A stretch of DNA of 23,947 bases from positions 1 to 23,947 of the IMG/VR virus record IMGVR_UViG_3300012936_000164, one strand, 5' to 3'. This document shows positions 5,636-13,731 of this stretch, one piece after another. The notes under the pieces are model-generated. The model did not search any database, was not told where the DNA came from, and worked only from the letters and a program-made list of their open reading frames with translations. Both the position numbers and the translations under genes were made by a program. The number at the start of each line of letters is the position of its first letter. Positions within the stretch are counted from its first letter, which is position 1. The stretch is from a virus.

Positions 5636-5919
5636 GACATGTCCTCCACTCCGCTATCTTGACCAGGCCATACAGTTCGCAATGATTGTAGTAATTGGTG
5701 CTGATCAAACATATTCGTATCAACGTTATTTAATTTTAAATCTTTAAAAAATAATTGAGGCACTGTCTTAAGACCTTGTTCTTTTAAAAATTGCTTACCT
5801 TTAGTATCTTCTGATATGTTTATTGTTTCGTACTCTATACCCCATGAATCTAGTTTACGTTTCATGCTTACACAATATCCACAATCATTTTGAGTATAGA
5901 GTCTAAGTAAATTCGACAT
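5632..5919 (-). CDS. grx: Glutaredoxin
   Basis: A 95 aa thioredoxin-fold protein. Residues about 5-80 match glutaredoxin: LYTQNDCGYCVSMKRKL has the CxxC active site (C14/C17) and GLKTVPQLFF the cis-proline loop. The glycine pair that usually follows (GG-D) is replaced by NNVDTNMF, so glutathione binding may differ. Glutaredoxins reduce disulfides and supply electrons to ribonucleotide reductase; T4 encodes one (NrdC) for that purpose. Here it lies inside the clamp-loader operon, overlapping gp44 by 17 nt and gp62 by 4 nt, so it is made together with the replisome, which suggests support of dNTP supply. Confidence 0.9.
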   Translation of the reverse strand: MSNLLRLYTQNDCGYCVSMKRKLDSWGIEYETINISEDTKGKQFLKEQGLKTVPQLFFKDLKLNNVDTNMFDQHQLLQSLRTVWPGQDSGVEDMS

Positions 5920-6832
5920 TGGCCATTACCTCTGTTAAGCAAGCTACAACGTTGAGCTCGTGATCAGCAACGAATGCATTTTTATATTGATAGTCTGCAA
6001 GAATTAAAACCAGTTGAGGGATAGATGCCGGTGAAACTTTATCCGACATACGATCATATATGGATCTAAAAATTGCAGCTGCATCAATATCTATATTGTT
6101 TACAACCCATGTTCGCATCTTCTTAAAATCTTTTGTTTTTAAATGCGCAAATAAATCGTTATAGTTACTGTCAGATATATTGTCAAGTACACCTAAGTCG
6201 ATTTTACCTGATAAAGAATAACGTTGTAACTCATTAAGAACTCTACGCCAATCAGGAAAATGTTTCATTATGAGTTCAGCCAAAGCTTTATTATCGTATG
6301 AAATGTTTTCTGAATCTAGTATAGTTTGACAGCGCGTCATAAACTCATGACATAGAGTTTGTTTGCTGCCACCATTGAACTCATACACGCCACAACGAGA
6401 ATGTAAAGGCTCAATGATTCTATTCTTAAAATTACATGTTAGTATGAATCTGCAGTTGTTAGCAAACTCTTCAATGAAACCACGAAGAGCTGGTTGTGTT
6501 GACTGCGGATTCAGGTAATCAGCCTCATCAAGGATCACAACCTTATAACCACCTTGAAGCGAGACAGTGCTAGCAAATTGCTTGATCTTACCACGGAGAG
6601 TGTCAATGTTACCTTCTTCGGAACCATTGATCACTATATAATCTAAATCAAGCATATTGCATAGAGCTTTGGCAACAGTTGTTTTGCCTAAGCCAGCAGA
6701 ACCAGTGAACAGCATATTGGGTAACTCACTGGCTTCTACAATTTTATTGAATGTATCCTTTAAAGATTGTGGTAGAATACATTCATCTATAGTTTGAGGT
6801 CGATACTTCTCGACCCATAGAAATTGTTCCAT
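5903..6832 (-). CDS. 44: Clamp loader large subunit gp44 (AAA+ ATPase)
   Basis: This 309 aa AAA+ ATPase opens and loads the gp45 clamp. It begins MEQFLWVEKYRPQTIDECIL (the typical loader W-EKYRP box), then Walker A GSAGLGKTT (about residues 44-52), Walker B VVILDEAD (101-105), sensor 1 region LTCNFKNRI and the SRC motif (145-147) with the arginine finger. The C-terminal part is the oligomerisation domain. Length matches T4 gp44 (319 aa). Shine-Dalgarno GGAG lies six bases before the ATG. Transcription should start near 6849 from its own promoter, with glutaredoxin, gp62 and regA in the same unit. Confidence 0.97.
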   Translation of the reverse strand: MEQFLWVEKYRPQTIDECILPQSLKDTFNKIVEASELPNMLFTGSAGLGKTTVAKALCNMLDLDYIVINGSEEGNIDTLRGKIKQFASTVSLQGGYKVVILDEADYLNPQSTQPALRGFIEEFANNCRFILTCNFKNRIIEPLHSRCGVYEFNGGSKQTLCHEFMTRCQTILDSENISYDNKALAELIMKHFPDWRRVLNELQRYSLSGKIDLGVLDNISDSNYNDLFAHLKTKDFKKMRTWVVNNIDIDAAAIFRSIYDRMSDKVSPASIPQLVLILADYQYKNAFVADHELNVVACLTEVMANVEFT

Positions 6833-6855
6833 TCATAACTCCATTACAAAAAAAT

Positions 6856-6884
6856 ATTATATCACATTTGAGCAAGAATGTAAA
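6856..6884 (-). promoter_or_regulatory. Host-type promoter for gp44 unit
   Basis: TTTACA (6879-6884), 17-nt spacer, TATAAT (6856-6861), with TGA before the -10 (extended -10). It begins right after the stop codon of the 68 aa gene. Predicted +1 near 6849 leaves a leader of about 17 nt containing GGAG. Confidence 0.85.
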
Positions 6885-6885
6885 C

Positions 6886-7092
6886 CTATTCGTCAGTCTC
6901 CATCGCAGCGTCTTGTTGCAAGTTTTCAACAATAGAAATGATTTGAATAGCTTGGTCGCGTAATTGACCAATAGTGGAAAGTTCTTCACCTTTAAATCCA
7001 CCACGTTGTGTAACAGCGTCTACTACTGCAACAGTAGAACGTGATACGTTATTAGCGAGCTTCATTAGCTCATCATACTTTTTATCCGTCAT
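6886..7092 (-). CDS. Hypothetical 68 aa protein between gp45 and gp44
   Basis: Small, probably all-helical protein (KKYDELMKLANNVSRSTVAV, then TIGQLRDQAIQIISIVENLQ). I see no known motif. It overlaps the gp45 stop region (TAATATG) with GGAGAA as Shine-Dalgarno, so it is co-translated with the clamp. In T4 the RNA polymerase-binding protein RpbA is coded next to gp45, but I see no convincing likeness. A clamp- or polymerase-associated role rests only on position. Confidence 0.7.
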   Translation of the reverse strand: MTDKKYDELMKLANNVSRSTVAVVDAVTQRGGFKGEELSTIGQLRDQAIQIISIVENLQQDAAMETDE

Positions 7093-7093
7093 A

Positions 7094-7771
7094 TTATTCT
7101 CCGATTGTTGACGATTTCTCTAGAGCAATCCAGTAACTTACGTTAGTAGACTTATGCTTAAATTGGCTAATTAGTTTAGAAGAGATACTTACCTCATAAT
7201 CACCCGGAATGATTTTCAAATTACCAATGTTAATTACATAATTGAACTTCTGTAAGGATATGGAGGTATGCGGAACATCTATAGAATAGGTATTTGATGT
7301 CGCATTTTCATTGTCTACCACAGAAAGCGTTAAGCCATTTTCACCTGCAGTAACTGATACTTCGTTATGACCTAATGCTGAAGCAGCACTACGCAATTTA
7401 TTTAAAGTATCACCATCTAGTGTGAACTGTACTTCACATTCAGGCATATTAATATCTTTTTGTGGAGACGTAAGTGTTTCTTCTGGAGAGAAGAAATACC
7501 TAATTTTTGATCGACCACTTTGATCGCTGATAGTTACAGACTCATCAGCAAATTTAAGATTAGGTTTGTCGACCAACGATAGTACGCTTATGAACTCTTT
7601 AAGATCATAGATACCAAATTGTTGAGGGAACTCATTATCTACAATTGCAGTGGCCAATACGTTTTTAGCCTCACTAATTGTTTTGATAGTGTTACCTGAT
7701 TTAATTAAAATATTCGGATTGATGTCCGAAAAGTTTTTAAGAACGTTTAACGTTTGTTCTTGTAATTCCAT
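7094..7771 (-). CDS. 45: Sliding clamp gp45
   Basis: 225 aa, equal to T4 gp45 (228 aa). A trimeric ring that holds gp43 on DNA; in T4 it is also the moving activator of late transcription through gp33/gp55. The sequence follows the family: MELQEQTLNVLKNFSDINPN at the start, LATAIVDNEFPQQFGIYDL, and the C-terminal STNVSYWIALEKSS region. Shine-Dalgarno GGAG precedes the ATG after a leader of about 22 nt from its own promoter. The presence of both clamp and gp55 supports T4-style coupling of late transcription to replication, although gp33 is not in this window. Confidence 0.95.
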   Translation of the reverse strand: MELQEQTLNVLKNFSDINPNILIKSGNTIKTISEAKNVLATAIVDNEFPQQFGIYDLKEFISVLSLVDKPNLKFADESVTISDQSGRSKIRYFFSPEETLTSPQKDINMPECEVQFTLDGDTLNKLRSAASALGHNEVSVTAGENGLTLSVVDNENATSNTYSIDVPHTSISLQKFNYVINIGNLKIIPGDYEVSISSKLISQFKHKSTNVSYWIALEKSSTIGE

Positions 7772-7799
7772 AATATACTCCGTGGATTAAACATTATTT

Positions 7800-7828
7800 A
7801 TTCTACCATAGTTCACTGCAATTGTAAA
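7800..7828 (-). promoter_or_regulatory. Host-type promoter for gp45
   Basis: TTTACA (7823-7828), 17 nt, TAGAAT (7800-7805), with TGG before the -10. It starts directly after the gp46 stop codon. Predicted +1 near 7793. The spacer differs from that of the gp43 promoter at only two positions. Confidence 0.85.
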
Positions 7829-7831
7829 CCA

Positions 7832-9544
7832 CTATGCTGCCATTTTACTAAAATTTCTTTCTTTTTTGAATTCAATCTTAGCTTCAAATTTGCCATCAAG
7901 TATTTCGCCTTTATGTGATATAACAAACACGTTAGTATCATCATCAAGTGTATACAATATCTTAAGAAGATTTTCCACACCGTCATGATCGAGCGAAGAG
8001 TCAAACGTTTCATCTAAGATAAGTAAATTAGTAGCTACTGAATTTTTCATCTTAGCGATTTGACGCCATGTAAAGAGAAGCGCTAAGTCAATACGTTGCT
8101 TTTCTCCTTCACTAAATGAATCATATGTAAATGCGTCGCGATGGCGTGAACGTATTGTTTCTTGAAATGATTCATCTAAATTAAAATGGACAAAGAAGTC
8201 TAGCACTTGTAAGTATTGATTAGTAAGCTTATTGATAGCAGGTAAATACTGTTTGATTAGTTTAGTCTTAATGCCAGTATCTTTAAGCATTTCTCCCATT
8301 ACAGAATTATAATTAAACTGTTCAGATATTTCAAACTTCCGCTCTACAAATGATTCTCTTTCTTTTCTCATACCTTCACAATCATTCTTTGCTTCAGTTA
8401 AATCTGCTGCTACCTCTTTGTCTATAAACTTTTGGTACTCTGTAATAGATTTTTGTAATGAAGATATATCTTTATTGTTATCAGCTAAAGTATTTAATTT
8501 AACTCTAAGTTCTTTAGCTATATCCGTAATCTCTTGTATTTGATTCTCTAACACCATACCTTCTTCACCTAGAGATTTAGATGTAGACTTAAGTGATTTA
8601 GCTTCAGTCTTACATTCACTTAACTGGTTGGCGCGCAGATCGTCTGAGATCTCGCCTGAGCACTCCGGACAATAAACATTGGTTTCATAAAACTTAGCAC
8701 GTTTAGCTACTGAAGACATTCTAGTTCGAACATCTTGCGAGTCAAGTAATAAAACCTGTCGTCTATCGTGTAGTTTCTTTAGCTTTTCTTCATTAGCTTT
8801 TATAGCATCATCTAAACCTTCACTTAAAGTATTATTATCTTCTTGTAATTTTTTTATATTTTCTTGAGATTCTGCTATCTTTAGTTCATATTCTTTTTTA
8901 TTATCATCAGTCACTGCTTTTATATCGCGGATGTATTTTTCCTGTGTCTGTATCTTATTAGATTGTATGTCAATCTTATAATTTAAATCTTTTAAACTAT
9001 CACGCAATACAGTTTGCTTTTCTTTTAAAAGATGATTCATTTTTGAAAATACATTAATGTCCAGAAGATCCTCGATGACATCTCTACGATGTCCACCTGC
9101 AAGCTGCATAAATGGAATGAAGGATGAGGAGCCAAGCACTACAACTTGATGGAAACTTTTATGATTAAGTTTCAAGATGTTTTGTTCGAGGATCTTCTGG
9201 TACTCCTTGGCATGCGAAGATTGATTAATCATCGTGCCATTTTTCCATATTTCGAATATACCTGGCCTAATACCACGTATAACTTTAAAACTACTTTTGC
9301 CTACATCGAATTGTACTTCAACTACACAATCTTTATTATTGATTGAGTTTATCAATTGAGGTTTATTAATGTTTCTATGTGGCTTACCAAATAGCGCAAA
9401 TGAAATGGCGTCAAGCATTGTTGATTTGCCAGCACCATTATGTCCTACAACTAATGTAGTCTTATTCCTATTTAAATCTATTTCTGTAAAGGTATTGCCA
9501 GTGGACAAAAAGTTTTTCCACTTAACCATTTTAAATTGTATCAT
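7832..9544 (-). CDS. 46: Recombination nuclease ATPase subunit gp46 (Rad50/SbcC-like)
   Basis: This 570 aa SMC-type ATPase forms, with gp47, the nuclease that resects ends for recombination-dependent replication. Walker A is GHNGAGKST (residues 34-42). A zinc hook CPEC lies near residue 293 between two coiled-coil arms. The ABC signature FSEGEKQRIDLALLF and Walker B NLLILDETFDSSLD follow, then the H-loop VFVISHKGE. Length is close to T4 gp46 (560 aa). Its ATG overlaps the gp47 stop codon (ATGA), so the two subunits are translationally coupled. Confidence 0.97.
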   Translation of the reverse strand: MIQFKMVKWKNFLSTGNTFTEIDLNRNKTTLVVGHNGAGKSTMLDAISFALFGKPHRNINKPQLINSINNKDCVVEVQFDVGKSSFKVIRGIRPGIFEIWKNGTMINQSSHAKEYQKILEQNILKLNHKSFHQVVVLGSSSFIPFMQLAGGHRRDVIEDLLDINVFSKMNHLLKEKQTVLRDSLKDLNYKIDIQSNKIQTQEKYIRDIKAVTDDNKKEYELKIAESQENIKKLQEDNNTLSEGLDDAIKANEEKLKKLHDRRQVLLLDSQDVRTRMSSVAKRAKFYETNVYCPECSGEISDDLRANQLSECKTEAKSLKSTSKSLGEEGMVLENQIQEITDIAKELRVKLNTLADNNKDISSLQKSITEYQKFIDKEVAADLTEAKNDCEGMRKERESFVERKFEISEQFNYNSVMGEMLKDTGIKTKLIKQYLPAINKLTNQYLQVLDFFVHFNLDESFQETIRSRHRDAFTYDSFSEGEKQRIDLALLFTWRQIAKMKNSVATNLLILDETFDSSLDHDGVENLLKILYTLDDDTNVFVISHKGEILDGKFEAKIEFKKERNFSKMAA

Positions 9545-10602
9545 GCAACTTCCAGTGCTTGTGCCTCAGTCATGAGTTCACGCATTTGGACTTTGATTTT
9601 ATCTTTATCCAAATCTGTATCTACACCATCAATATACGAATCAACAATCGTAGTGGTGTCGTCAAACTCAATATCTGTGTCCTCTACATTTTCACCAATA
9701 AATTCATTAAAATTTTCTGCGATCTTCAGCTCATGAATATTCACGCTCTGTACACGATCTACAAATCTATCGAATGAAAATGCATCCTTCTTATTTACTA
9801 CCACAATCTTTACAAACTTCTTTTCTAATTGTGATACATCATAACTATTATAATCTATTTTGTCGTCATTGTAAACAATTTTATGAAATAAAGTATACGG
9901 ATTTTTAATTCTTTCTACTTCACGAGTTTCAGTATCGATAATATGAAAGTACTTAGGATCATGAGCATCTGACCAGAAAAACTCCATCTGCGATCCTAAA
10001 TACCAGATGTTATCTCGTTTAGATCCACAATGGAAATGACCAGTAAGAACTTGTTCAAACTTATTAAATATCTTGTGGTCCATTCCATGTACGCTTTTAA
10101 TACCACGCATCATTTCGAAACCATCAAGCTCTAAGTGAGCACCAAGCCAGTCGGCTTTACAATTTTCTAAGAACGTCATAGTTGACGAATTATTTTCTTG
10201 GTTAATCCATGGAACCATAGCAATCTTTAGAGAACCATATTCCATAACTTTTGGCTCCATAATGATATGCACTTCATTCATGTAATAACCTAATAATTCT
10301 TTTAGAGAATTTAAGTCATTAGTGTTTTTGTAATAAGTATCGTGGTTGCCTGGAATAATATCCATTTGCATACCAGCTTTACGCATAGGATCTAGAAAGA
10401 CTTTTCTATTATGATTGAGAGCCTTAAAATTAACAAACTTACGATGATCATAGTAGTCACCCAAATGAATGATCTGCTTGATATTATGTTCTTCACAATA
10501 CGGAAAAAAGACGTTACCATAGAAATCTGCTGCGTTATTTAAAAATATTTCTGAAGAGTTACGGATACCACAATGAGTATCGTTTAACACTGCTACCTTC
10601 AC
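9541..10602 (-). CDS. 47: Recombination nuclease subunit gp47 (Mre11/SbcD-like)
   Basis: A 353 aa metallophosphoesterase nuclease, partner of gp46. The motifs are in order: NDTHCG (D8, H10), HLGDYYDHR, PGNHDTYY and TGHFHCGS, which supply the two-metal site. Length is near that of T4 gp47 (339 aa). The start codon is GTG at 10602, overlapping the gp55 TGA stop (GTGA), with AGGAG upstream inside gp55. Order 55-47-46 without gaps means one transcript from the gp55 promoter. Confidence 0.97.
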   Translation of the reverse strand: MKVAVLNDTHCGIRNSSEIFLNNAADFYGNVFFPYCEEHNIKQIIHLGDYYDHRKFVNFKALNHNRKVFLDPMRKAGMQMDIIPGNHDTYYKNTNDLNSLKELLGYYMNEVHIIMEPKVMEYGSLKIAMVPWINQENNSSTMTFLENCKADWLGAHLELDGFEMMRGIKSVHGMDHKIFNKFEQVLTGHFHCGSKRDNIWYLGSQMEFFWSDAHDPKYFHIIDTETREVERIKNPYTLFHKIVYNDDKIDYNSYDVSQLEKKFVKIVVVNKKDAFSFDRFVDRVQSVNIHELKIAENFNEFIGENVEDTDIEFDDTTTIVDSYIDGVDTDLDKDKIKVQMRELMTEAQALEVA

Positions 10603-11192
10603 TTCATAAACTCCTGTAAATCTGAATCTACAATCTTAGCTCGTTTCTTTTTTTCTTTTTCCTCTTTAGCATACTGCTGAACTTCTAGATCTGAATGTCG
10701 TACCTTGTCTATTCTATCTCTAAGAGTATCAACAAAGGATCCTACTACTTGCCAACTTCCATCTGACATATCGCCATCAACAAAGTTCTCAATACCAGAT
10801 CTTGTAAGATATTTTAATTTAATGTCTTGTTGCTTCTTTTCTTTTGCTATACGTCTAAGAAATGCATACCATGTTATCTGTGTAAAGTATGCAAAAGCGT
10901 TAGGCTTTCCTGTACGAGTAGCTGCAGCTATGTCATAATTCTCGACTGCTTTAAGACAATTTTCAACTGCGTCCATTACCATTTCTTCGCGATATGTATA
11001 GCGAATAAAATTAGATTTGTGAGACAAACCTTCAGCGATACTTAGAAAACACTGAGCTATATAATCTGGTACTACTGGAAGAGTTTTACCTGCGTCTTTA
11101 GCGTCATTGACTGTATGTACATAAGCTACTACGGCATTAGAAAAATCAGCGTTATTAACATAGTGGGCGCTTTTTTTATTTTTACGTGCCAT
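10599..11192 (-). CDS. 55: Late-promoter sigma factor gp55
   Basis: 197 aa (T4 gp55 is 185). It directs host RNA polymerase to TATAAATA late promoters, such as those seen at 16105 and 23131. Recognisable segments: HYVNNADFSNAVVAYV (compare T4 YNYVNNKELLQAIIDW), CFLSIAEGLSHKSNFIRYTY, MVMDAVENCLKAVENYD and NAFAYFTQITWYAFLRRIAK, the region 2-like core. The ATG at 11192 is chosen because AAGGAA lies upstream; an ATG at 11207 has no such site and precedes the predicted leader by only a base. It is first in the 55-47-46 unit. Confidence 0.93.
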   Translation of the reverse strand: MARKNKKSAHYVNNADFSNAVVAYVHTVNDAKDAGKTLPVVPDYIAQCFLSIAEGLSHKSNFIRYTYREEMVMDAVENCLKAVENYDIAAATRTGKPNAFAYFTQITWYAFLRRIAKEKKQQDIKLKYLTRSGIENFVDGDMSDGSWQVVGSFVDTLRDRIDKVRHSDLEVQQYAKEEKEKKKRAKIVDSDLQEFMK

Positions 11193-11214
11193 ATCAATTC
11201 CTTTCAATAACTAT

Positions 11215-11243
11215 ATTATATCATAGTATATCATTAATGTAAA
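11215..11243 (-). promoter_or_regulatory. Host-type promoter for the 55-47-46 unit
   Basis: TTTACA (11238-11243), 17 nt, TATAAT (11215-11220), TGA extension before the -10. Predicted +1 near 11208, leaving a 16-nt leader with AAGGAA before the gp55 ATG at 11192. The rest of the gap, 11244-11348, is the longest gene-free stretch in the window, and I see no RNA gene or further signal in it. Confidence 0.85.
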
Positions 11244-11348
11244 ATTTTATTTTTGCTGTTAAGCTGCGCGAATAATTAAATTAGGGGGTGTACAACCATG
11301 TAATACTGGTGTATAATAGTAGAGTACTGGCTGAGGATGGAGGTACCA

Positions 11349-11819
11349 CTAATGTAATTTCGTACCCGGCGGTGTAAATTGTATAACGTTATCGGTTTCT
11401 TCTTCTGAGTCGTCCCACATGTCCTCATTATCCATTTTTTCTAGTTTCATCTTTAGATACTCGCGCATCTCATCATTATTTAAATTTGCAACCTCAGTTA
11501 CTATCTCATCAATATTAAATTCTTTTTTCTTTTCCATCTTTTTAATTTGATTCATTGCTTCAGTATAATGCAACAATAAAGCAGCAGAAGGAGACGTTTC
11601 ACCAATGATATGACCAACATTTAACACAGTTACTTCACTTACATTATCCTGAAATGACATCCATGGTTTAAACGAATAATATCTAACGCCATTATCGAAA
11701 TCTTCAGCATGAAATATTTTTAGCGCATTGCGTAGTACAAGATCGCCTTCTTCAACGATTTCTAATATTTCTGCAACTATTTCGTCGTTATTCGTTAGTT
11801 TAAACTGTTTTAAATTCAT
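11349..11819 (-). CDS. Hypothetical 156 aa protein after uvsW, possible Sm-like N-terminal domain
   Basis: Conserved in position between uvsW and 55. The first about 75 residues (MNLKQFKLTNNDEIVAEILE, then DLVLRNALKIFHAED and RYYSFKPWMSFQD) have the strand pattern of a small barrel such as Sm/LSm. The C-terminal part is very acidic (DMWDDSEEETDN). LSm proteins bind RNA, but this assignment rests only on pattern and is tentative. The ATG overlaps the uvsW stop (ATGA), so it is co-translated with the helicase. Confidence 0.8.
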   Translation of the reverse strand: MNLKQFKLTNNDEIVAEILEIVEEGDLVLRNALKIFHAEDFDNGVRYYSFKPWMSFQDNVSEVTVLNVGHIIGETSPSAALLLHYTEAMNQIKKMEKKKEFNIDEIVTEVANLNNDEMREYLKMKLEKMDNEDMWDDSEEETDNVIQFTPPGTKLH

Positions 11820-13306
11820 AAGTCTATTACCGATGTTGTATAATTAAATTCTTCTTTATTATATATCTTTAATCTTTCGAATGAATGTATTAAAGAAAAG
11901 TTCTTTCGTTTTAACCAACTAATATCGTCAGATATATCGTAAAGTGTTGTCTCACGCCCGTCGTCACTTTTTCGTAATCCTCTACCAATTGACTGCAATA
12001 CTCGTATTTGAGATTTGCTTGGTGAGGCAAATACAATATTATGTAGGTTCCTAATATTTATACCTGTTGAAAAGGTACCTAGTGAAGCAACTACAATTGC
12101 ATTCGACATACTTTCAACTATTCCTCGTATCGCTTCTCTATCTGATACGTTAGTTTCGCCTGATACAAAATACACTTTTTTGTTTTCAGATTTATCTCTT
12201 ATCATATTATATAAAGGCTTACCATGTTTATCTACATAATTATATAAGACTAATGTATTACCTTTTAAATCTAATGATAAATTTCTTATGAATTTATTTC
12301 TTTTTTCGTGCGCTACAATATAATCTATTTCTTCTTGGTATGTTTGTTTACCAAAGTCTTTTCTAATTTGCTCTGGATAATTAAGAACAACTCTCTTAAT
12401 AGAAAGCGGGGCTAGCGTATCATTATCTTGTAACTTCTTAGTTGTTGTGACTTTATAGATCTTGCCAAATAATCCTTGCAACACCAGTTCATGTGTCTGT
12501 GATCCATCTAGTGTGCCTGTAGTACCAAACCTGTATTCAGCTTCCGTACATTTATTCATTATATTCATTAATGATTTAGATTTAAAACCATGCACCTCAT
12601 CACCAAACACACAGCCAAATTGTTCGAACCAAACCTTAGGCAACTTATATATCGATTGCCATGTGGATATAACAATAGCAGAGTCTACAGCTTTATCTTT
12701 ACCAGAATAAATTCTATGCATACCTCCTTCAGGCATACCGTACTTTATAAAATCGCTGTGCATTTGTTCTACCAATGATGTAGTAGGAACGATGATAAGA
12801 ACTCTACCACCTTTAGGGTATCCACGTCCGTCACTTAAAAAATTTAACCAATACCTAGCTAATGCATATATCATGTAAGATTTACCAGAACCAGTAGGAG
12901 ATAATAAAATCGCGCGTTTTCGTACTAAACCTTCGCCTACTGATTGGTATTGATAATCACGTAAAGGAAATGGTAAATCTAAAGTATTTAAATAATCACT
13001 GAGCTGTGTTGGACTTATATGAGTTCTATCGTCTGCTTTACCATACTTGCTTTCTTCAGAAACTAATTCATAATCTCTTTTATCGCAAAATTCTTTTAAG
13101 TGGTAATATAGACCAACAGGCAAAGTTTTTTCGTTTAAAGCGAATAAACGTATTTTACCATCCCACATCCTATTACGAAACGCAGGCATAAACTTATAGC
13201 CAGGCACAAAGAAAGAAAAGAACTCATTCAGTTCTTGAGCTGTACCATTATCGCACGTAACGTTTAATGTAGAGTGATTTAATTTCCTGACTCGAACTGT
13301 TTCCAC
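11816..13306 (-). CDS. uvsW: Recombination helicase UvsW
   Basis: A 496 aa superfamily 2 helicase; in T4 (about 500 aa) it unwinds R-loops and branched DNA and drives the switch from origin to recombination-dependent replication. Motif Q-like region RDYQYQSVGEGL, Walker A SPTGSGKSY (about 137-143), motif Ia IIVPTTSLVEQM, motif II GDEVHG (236-239), motif III TGTLDG, and motif VI QSIGRGLRKSDDGR are all present. The start is GTG at 13306, overlapping uvsY by 28 nt in another frame. A late-promoter box lies about 40 bases upstream inside uvsY. Confidence 0.96.
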   Translation of the reverse strand: METVRVRKLNHSTLNVTCDNGTAQELNEFFSFFVPGYKFMPAFRNRMWDGKIRLFALNEKTLPVGLYYHLKEFCDKRDYELVSEESKYGKADDRTHISPTQLSDYLNTLDLPFPLRDYQYQSVGEGLVRKRAILLSPTGSGKSYMIYALARYWLNFLSDGRGYPKGGRVLIIVPTTSLVEQMHSDFIKYGMPEGGMHRIYSGKDKAVDSAIVISTWQSIYKLPKVWFEQFGCVFGDEVHGFKSKSLMNIMNKCTEAEYRFGTTGTLDGSQTHELVLQGLFGKIYKVTTTKKLQDNDTLAPLSIKRVVLNYPEQIRKDFGKQTYQEEIDYIVAHEKRNKFIRNLSLDLKGNTLVLYNYVDKHGKPLYNMIRDKSENKKVYFVSGETNVSDREAIRGIVESMSNAIVVASLGTFSTGINIRNLHNIVFASPSKSQIRVLQSIGRGLRKSDDGRETTLYDISDDISWLKRKNFSLIHSFERLKIYNKEEFNYTTSVIDL

Positions 13307-13725
13307 TTAATCATATTACCTATAGTTTGATGTCGCCAATTAAGATTATTTATAATCTCTGTTAGCGTTTCAATTATGGTCTTATAGTACTGTATCTTTT
13401 CTTCAGACTTTTGTATCTCAGGATCTGAATCATAGTAATGATCCATTTCACCCTTTAATATTTTTAGACCATTAAAAGGATCTGGATTCCAACCTTTGTC
13501 CTTTAACTCTTCTTCTGACATCTTGCCATTATAATATAACCACTTGTCTTTTAATAAAGACTTTTGTGCAAACTCAGCACGTTTTAACATAAGCTTTGTG
13601 TGAGATAACATTTCTAGATATTTAGCATGCAACACTGGTGTAACACGCGATGATTCATCTAGATTAGTTTGTTTTATCTTGCAGTCTTCTGACCACATTT
13701 CATGTATTTGCTTTAAGTCAATCAT
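13279..13725 (-). CDS. uvsY: Recombination mediator UvsY
   Basis: 148 aa (T4 UvsY 137 aa). It loads UvsX recombinase onto gp32-covered single-stranded DNA. The match to T4 is modest but colinear: the start MIDLKQIHEMWSED, the middle LLKDKWLYYNGKMSEEELKD, and the end NLNWRHQTIGNMIKWKQFESGN against T4 IKHIQDMRAFEAGK. The gene also sits directly upstream of uvsW. The ATG at 13725 has no Shine-Dalgarno, and the strong promoter ahead of it places +1 on that A, so the message should be leaderless. Confidence 0.88.
   Translation of the reverse strand: MIDLKQIHEMWSEDCKIKQTNLDESSRVTPVLHAKYLEMLSHTKLMLKRAEFAQKSLLKDKWLYYNGKMSEEELKDKGWNPDPFNGLKILKGEMDHYYDSDPEIQKSEEKIQYYKTIIETLTEIINNLNWRHQTIGNMIKWKQFESGN
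13347..13354 (-). promoter_or_regulatory. Possible late promoter for uvsW inside uvsY
   Basis: A perfect TATAAATA on the minus strand about 40 bases upstream of the uvsW GTG, within a 7-bp perfect inverted repeat (13343-13358: AGATTAT-TT-ATAATCT). In T4, uvsW is expressed late from its own late promoter, so the position is meaningful. The same box also occurs by chance in AT-rich coding DNA (see rejected items), so this is moderate evidence. Confidence 0.5.
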
Positions 13726-13731
13726 ATAGTT

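Noticed and set aside
6783-7004. 73-codon frame spanning the gp44 promoter and start
   Set aside because: Overlaps the 68 aa gene, the promoter and the gp44 start in another frame; composition not protein-like.
11244-11348. Gap between the 156 aa gene and the gp55 promoter, examined for a tRNA, small RNA or small gene
   Set aside because: A 22-codon minus-strand frame starting GTG and a 29-codon plus-strand frame exist, but neither has a Shine-Dalgarno or recognisable content. No tRNA T-arm motif or strong hairpin was found.
12055-12062. TATAAATA inside uvsW
   Set aside because: About 240 nt before the next gene start and fully within coding sequence; treated as chance.
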